Below, piece after piece: positions 4,885 to 5,279 of a stretch of DNA of 5,279 nucleotides (within the stretch, counting starts at the first letter, position 1; each line of letters starts with the position of its first letter). Origin of the DNA: Eubacteriales Family XIII. Incertae Sedis bacterium (GTDB lineage: Bacteria; Bacillota; Clostridia; Peptostreptococcales; Anaerovoracaceae); contig JAISEX010000319.1 of the NCBI GenBank assembly GCA_031263875.1, positions 1 to 5,279 on the forward strand. Direction: 5' to 3'. The notes below the pieces were generated by a model. That model saw nothing but the letters and a program-made list of their open reading frames with translations. It did not search any database and was not told the DNA's origin. The translations under genes and the position numbers were made by a program.

Positions 4885-5279
4885 AATTACGCTTTGAAAA
4901 TCTTACGAAACTTTATGGGGAACGTACCGTGCTCGACGTGCCCGGGGCCGAAACGCCGCCTGGCCGCGTTATCGGCATAATCGGCTCGAACGGGGCAGGC
5001 AAATCCACGCTGCTCAATATTATCGCGGGACTCGACGAGCCGACCGCGGGGCGCGTGTTATATATGCGGAATGGCGGCGAATATACGGCCGCAGCGCCGA
5101 TGAAACAGATGACGCTGCTTTCGCAGAAACCTTATTTGATACGCACGACCGTGGAAAAGAATATCGCCTATCCGATGAAACTCCGCAAGGTTCCGCGCGA
5201 ATACCGGACGGGCCGCACGGAAAAATTGATGGCCGCGATGGGCCTGACGCCGCTGGCAAAGCAGAAATCGTGGAAGCTC
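4881..5279 (+). CDS. tupC: TupC tungstate ABC transporter ATPase, 3' end missing
   Basis: The first 133 codons of an ABC ATPase, open to the end of the window. It starts MKLRFENLTKLYG, a typical ABC beginning with an aromatic Tyr12 before the nucleotide site. Walker A is G35-S-N-G-A-G-K41-S-T43, and the Q-loop is at S81-Q82-K-P-Y. The signature LSGG, Walker B and switch histidine lie beyond the window. The ATG overlaps the tupB stop by four bases, so it belongs to the same operon and should pair with the EAA loop of TupB. The assignment to TupC rests on this context, because the N-terminal half of ABC ATPases is not substrate-specific. Nothing in the visible part suggests a defect. Confidence 0.88.
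   Translation, partial: MKLRFENLTKLYGERTVLDVPGAETPPGRVIGIIGSNGAGKSTLLNIIAGLDEPTAGRVLYMRNGGEYTAAAPMKQMTLLSQKPYLIRTTVEKNIAYPMKLRKVPREYRTGRTEKLMAAMGLTPLAKQKSWKL

Noticed and set aside
1..5279. tRNA, rRNA, CRISPR array, phage or defence genes
   Set aside because: No regularly spaced repeats, tRNA-like cloverleaf or RNA-gene signatures were seen, and no frame resembles a nuclease, integrase, toxin or transposase.

Overview
The window reads as a moderately GC-rich Bacillota-like chromosome fragment, most likely a Clostridia relative. The grounds are strong purine-rich ribosome binding sites (AAGGAG), lipoproteins with an LGAC-type lipobox followed by a Ser/Lys/Gly-rich tether, and a small one-helix membrane protein of a kind common in clostridia. 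Some Synergistota look similar, so the taxonomy is an inference.

Layout. Bases 1-129 form a foldable inverted-repeat element resembling a MITE. It abuts the 3' end of a small membrane-protein gene (131-334, minus). After an AT-rich intergenic region with promoter-like sites comes a metallo-beta-lactamase-fold hydrolase of the N-acyl-homoserine-lactonase type (631-1404, plus). Bases 1405-1792 hold no convincing gene. They carry a dense set of GC-rich hairpins that looks like a dispersed repeat, a 14-bp palindrome, and a terminator hairpin for the next gene.

The rest is a tungstate (TupABC-type) uptake locus with a duplicated binding-protein gene. A canonical TupA lipoprotein (3076-3987, minus) is divergent from tupB (permease, 4120-4884, plus) and tupC (ATPase, from 4881, cut by the window end). 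A second TupA-like lipoprotein (1793-2713, minus) is about 75% identical over an ungapped 302-residue alignment. The duplication carried the divergent operator/promoter region and the 3' terminator region with it, but no second tupB follows.

The main finding is that the second lipoprotein is not a plain copy. By hand count its net charge is about +17, against about -14 for the canonical copy, and two likely oxyanion-contact motifs are altered (VGSGEA to VEPAEA, RGDESGTH to RGDKSAVH). It looks like a paralogue that has changed job or surface partner while keeping the fold. A shared upstream arrangement, AACAACAT-N8-AACAACAT, is a candidate operator for both copies.

Functionally, TupA would capture tungstate outside the membrane, TupB would form the channel and TupC would power it, supplying tungsten for pterin-cofactor enzymes. 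The lactonase-like enzyme and the small membrane protein have no obvious link to this pathway.
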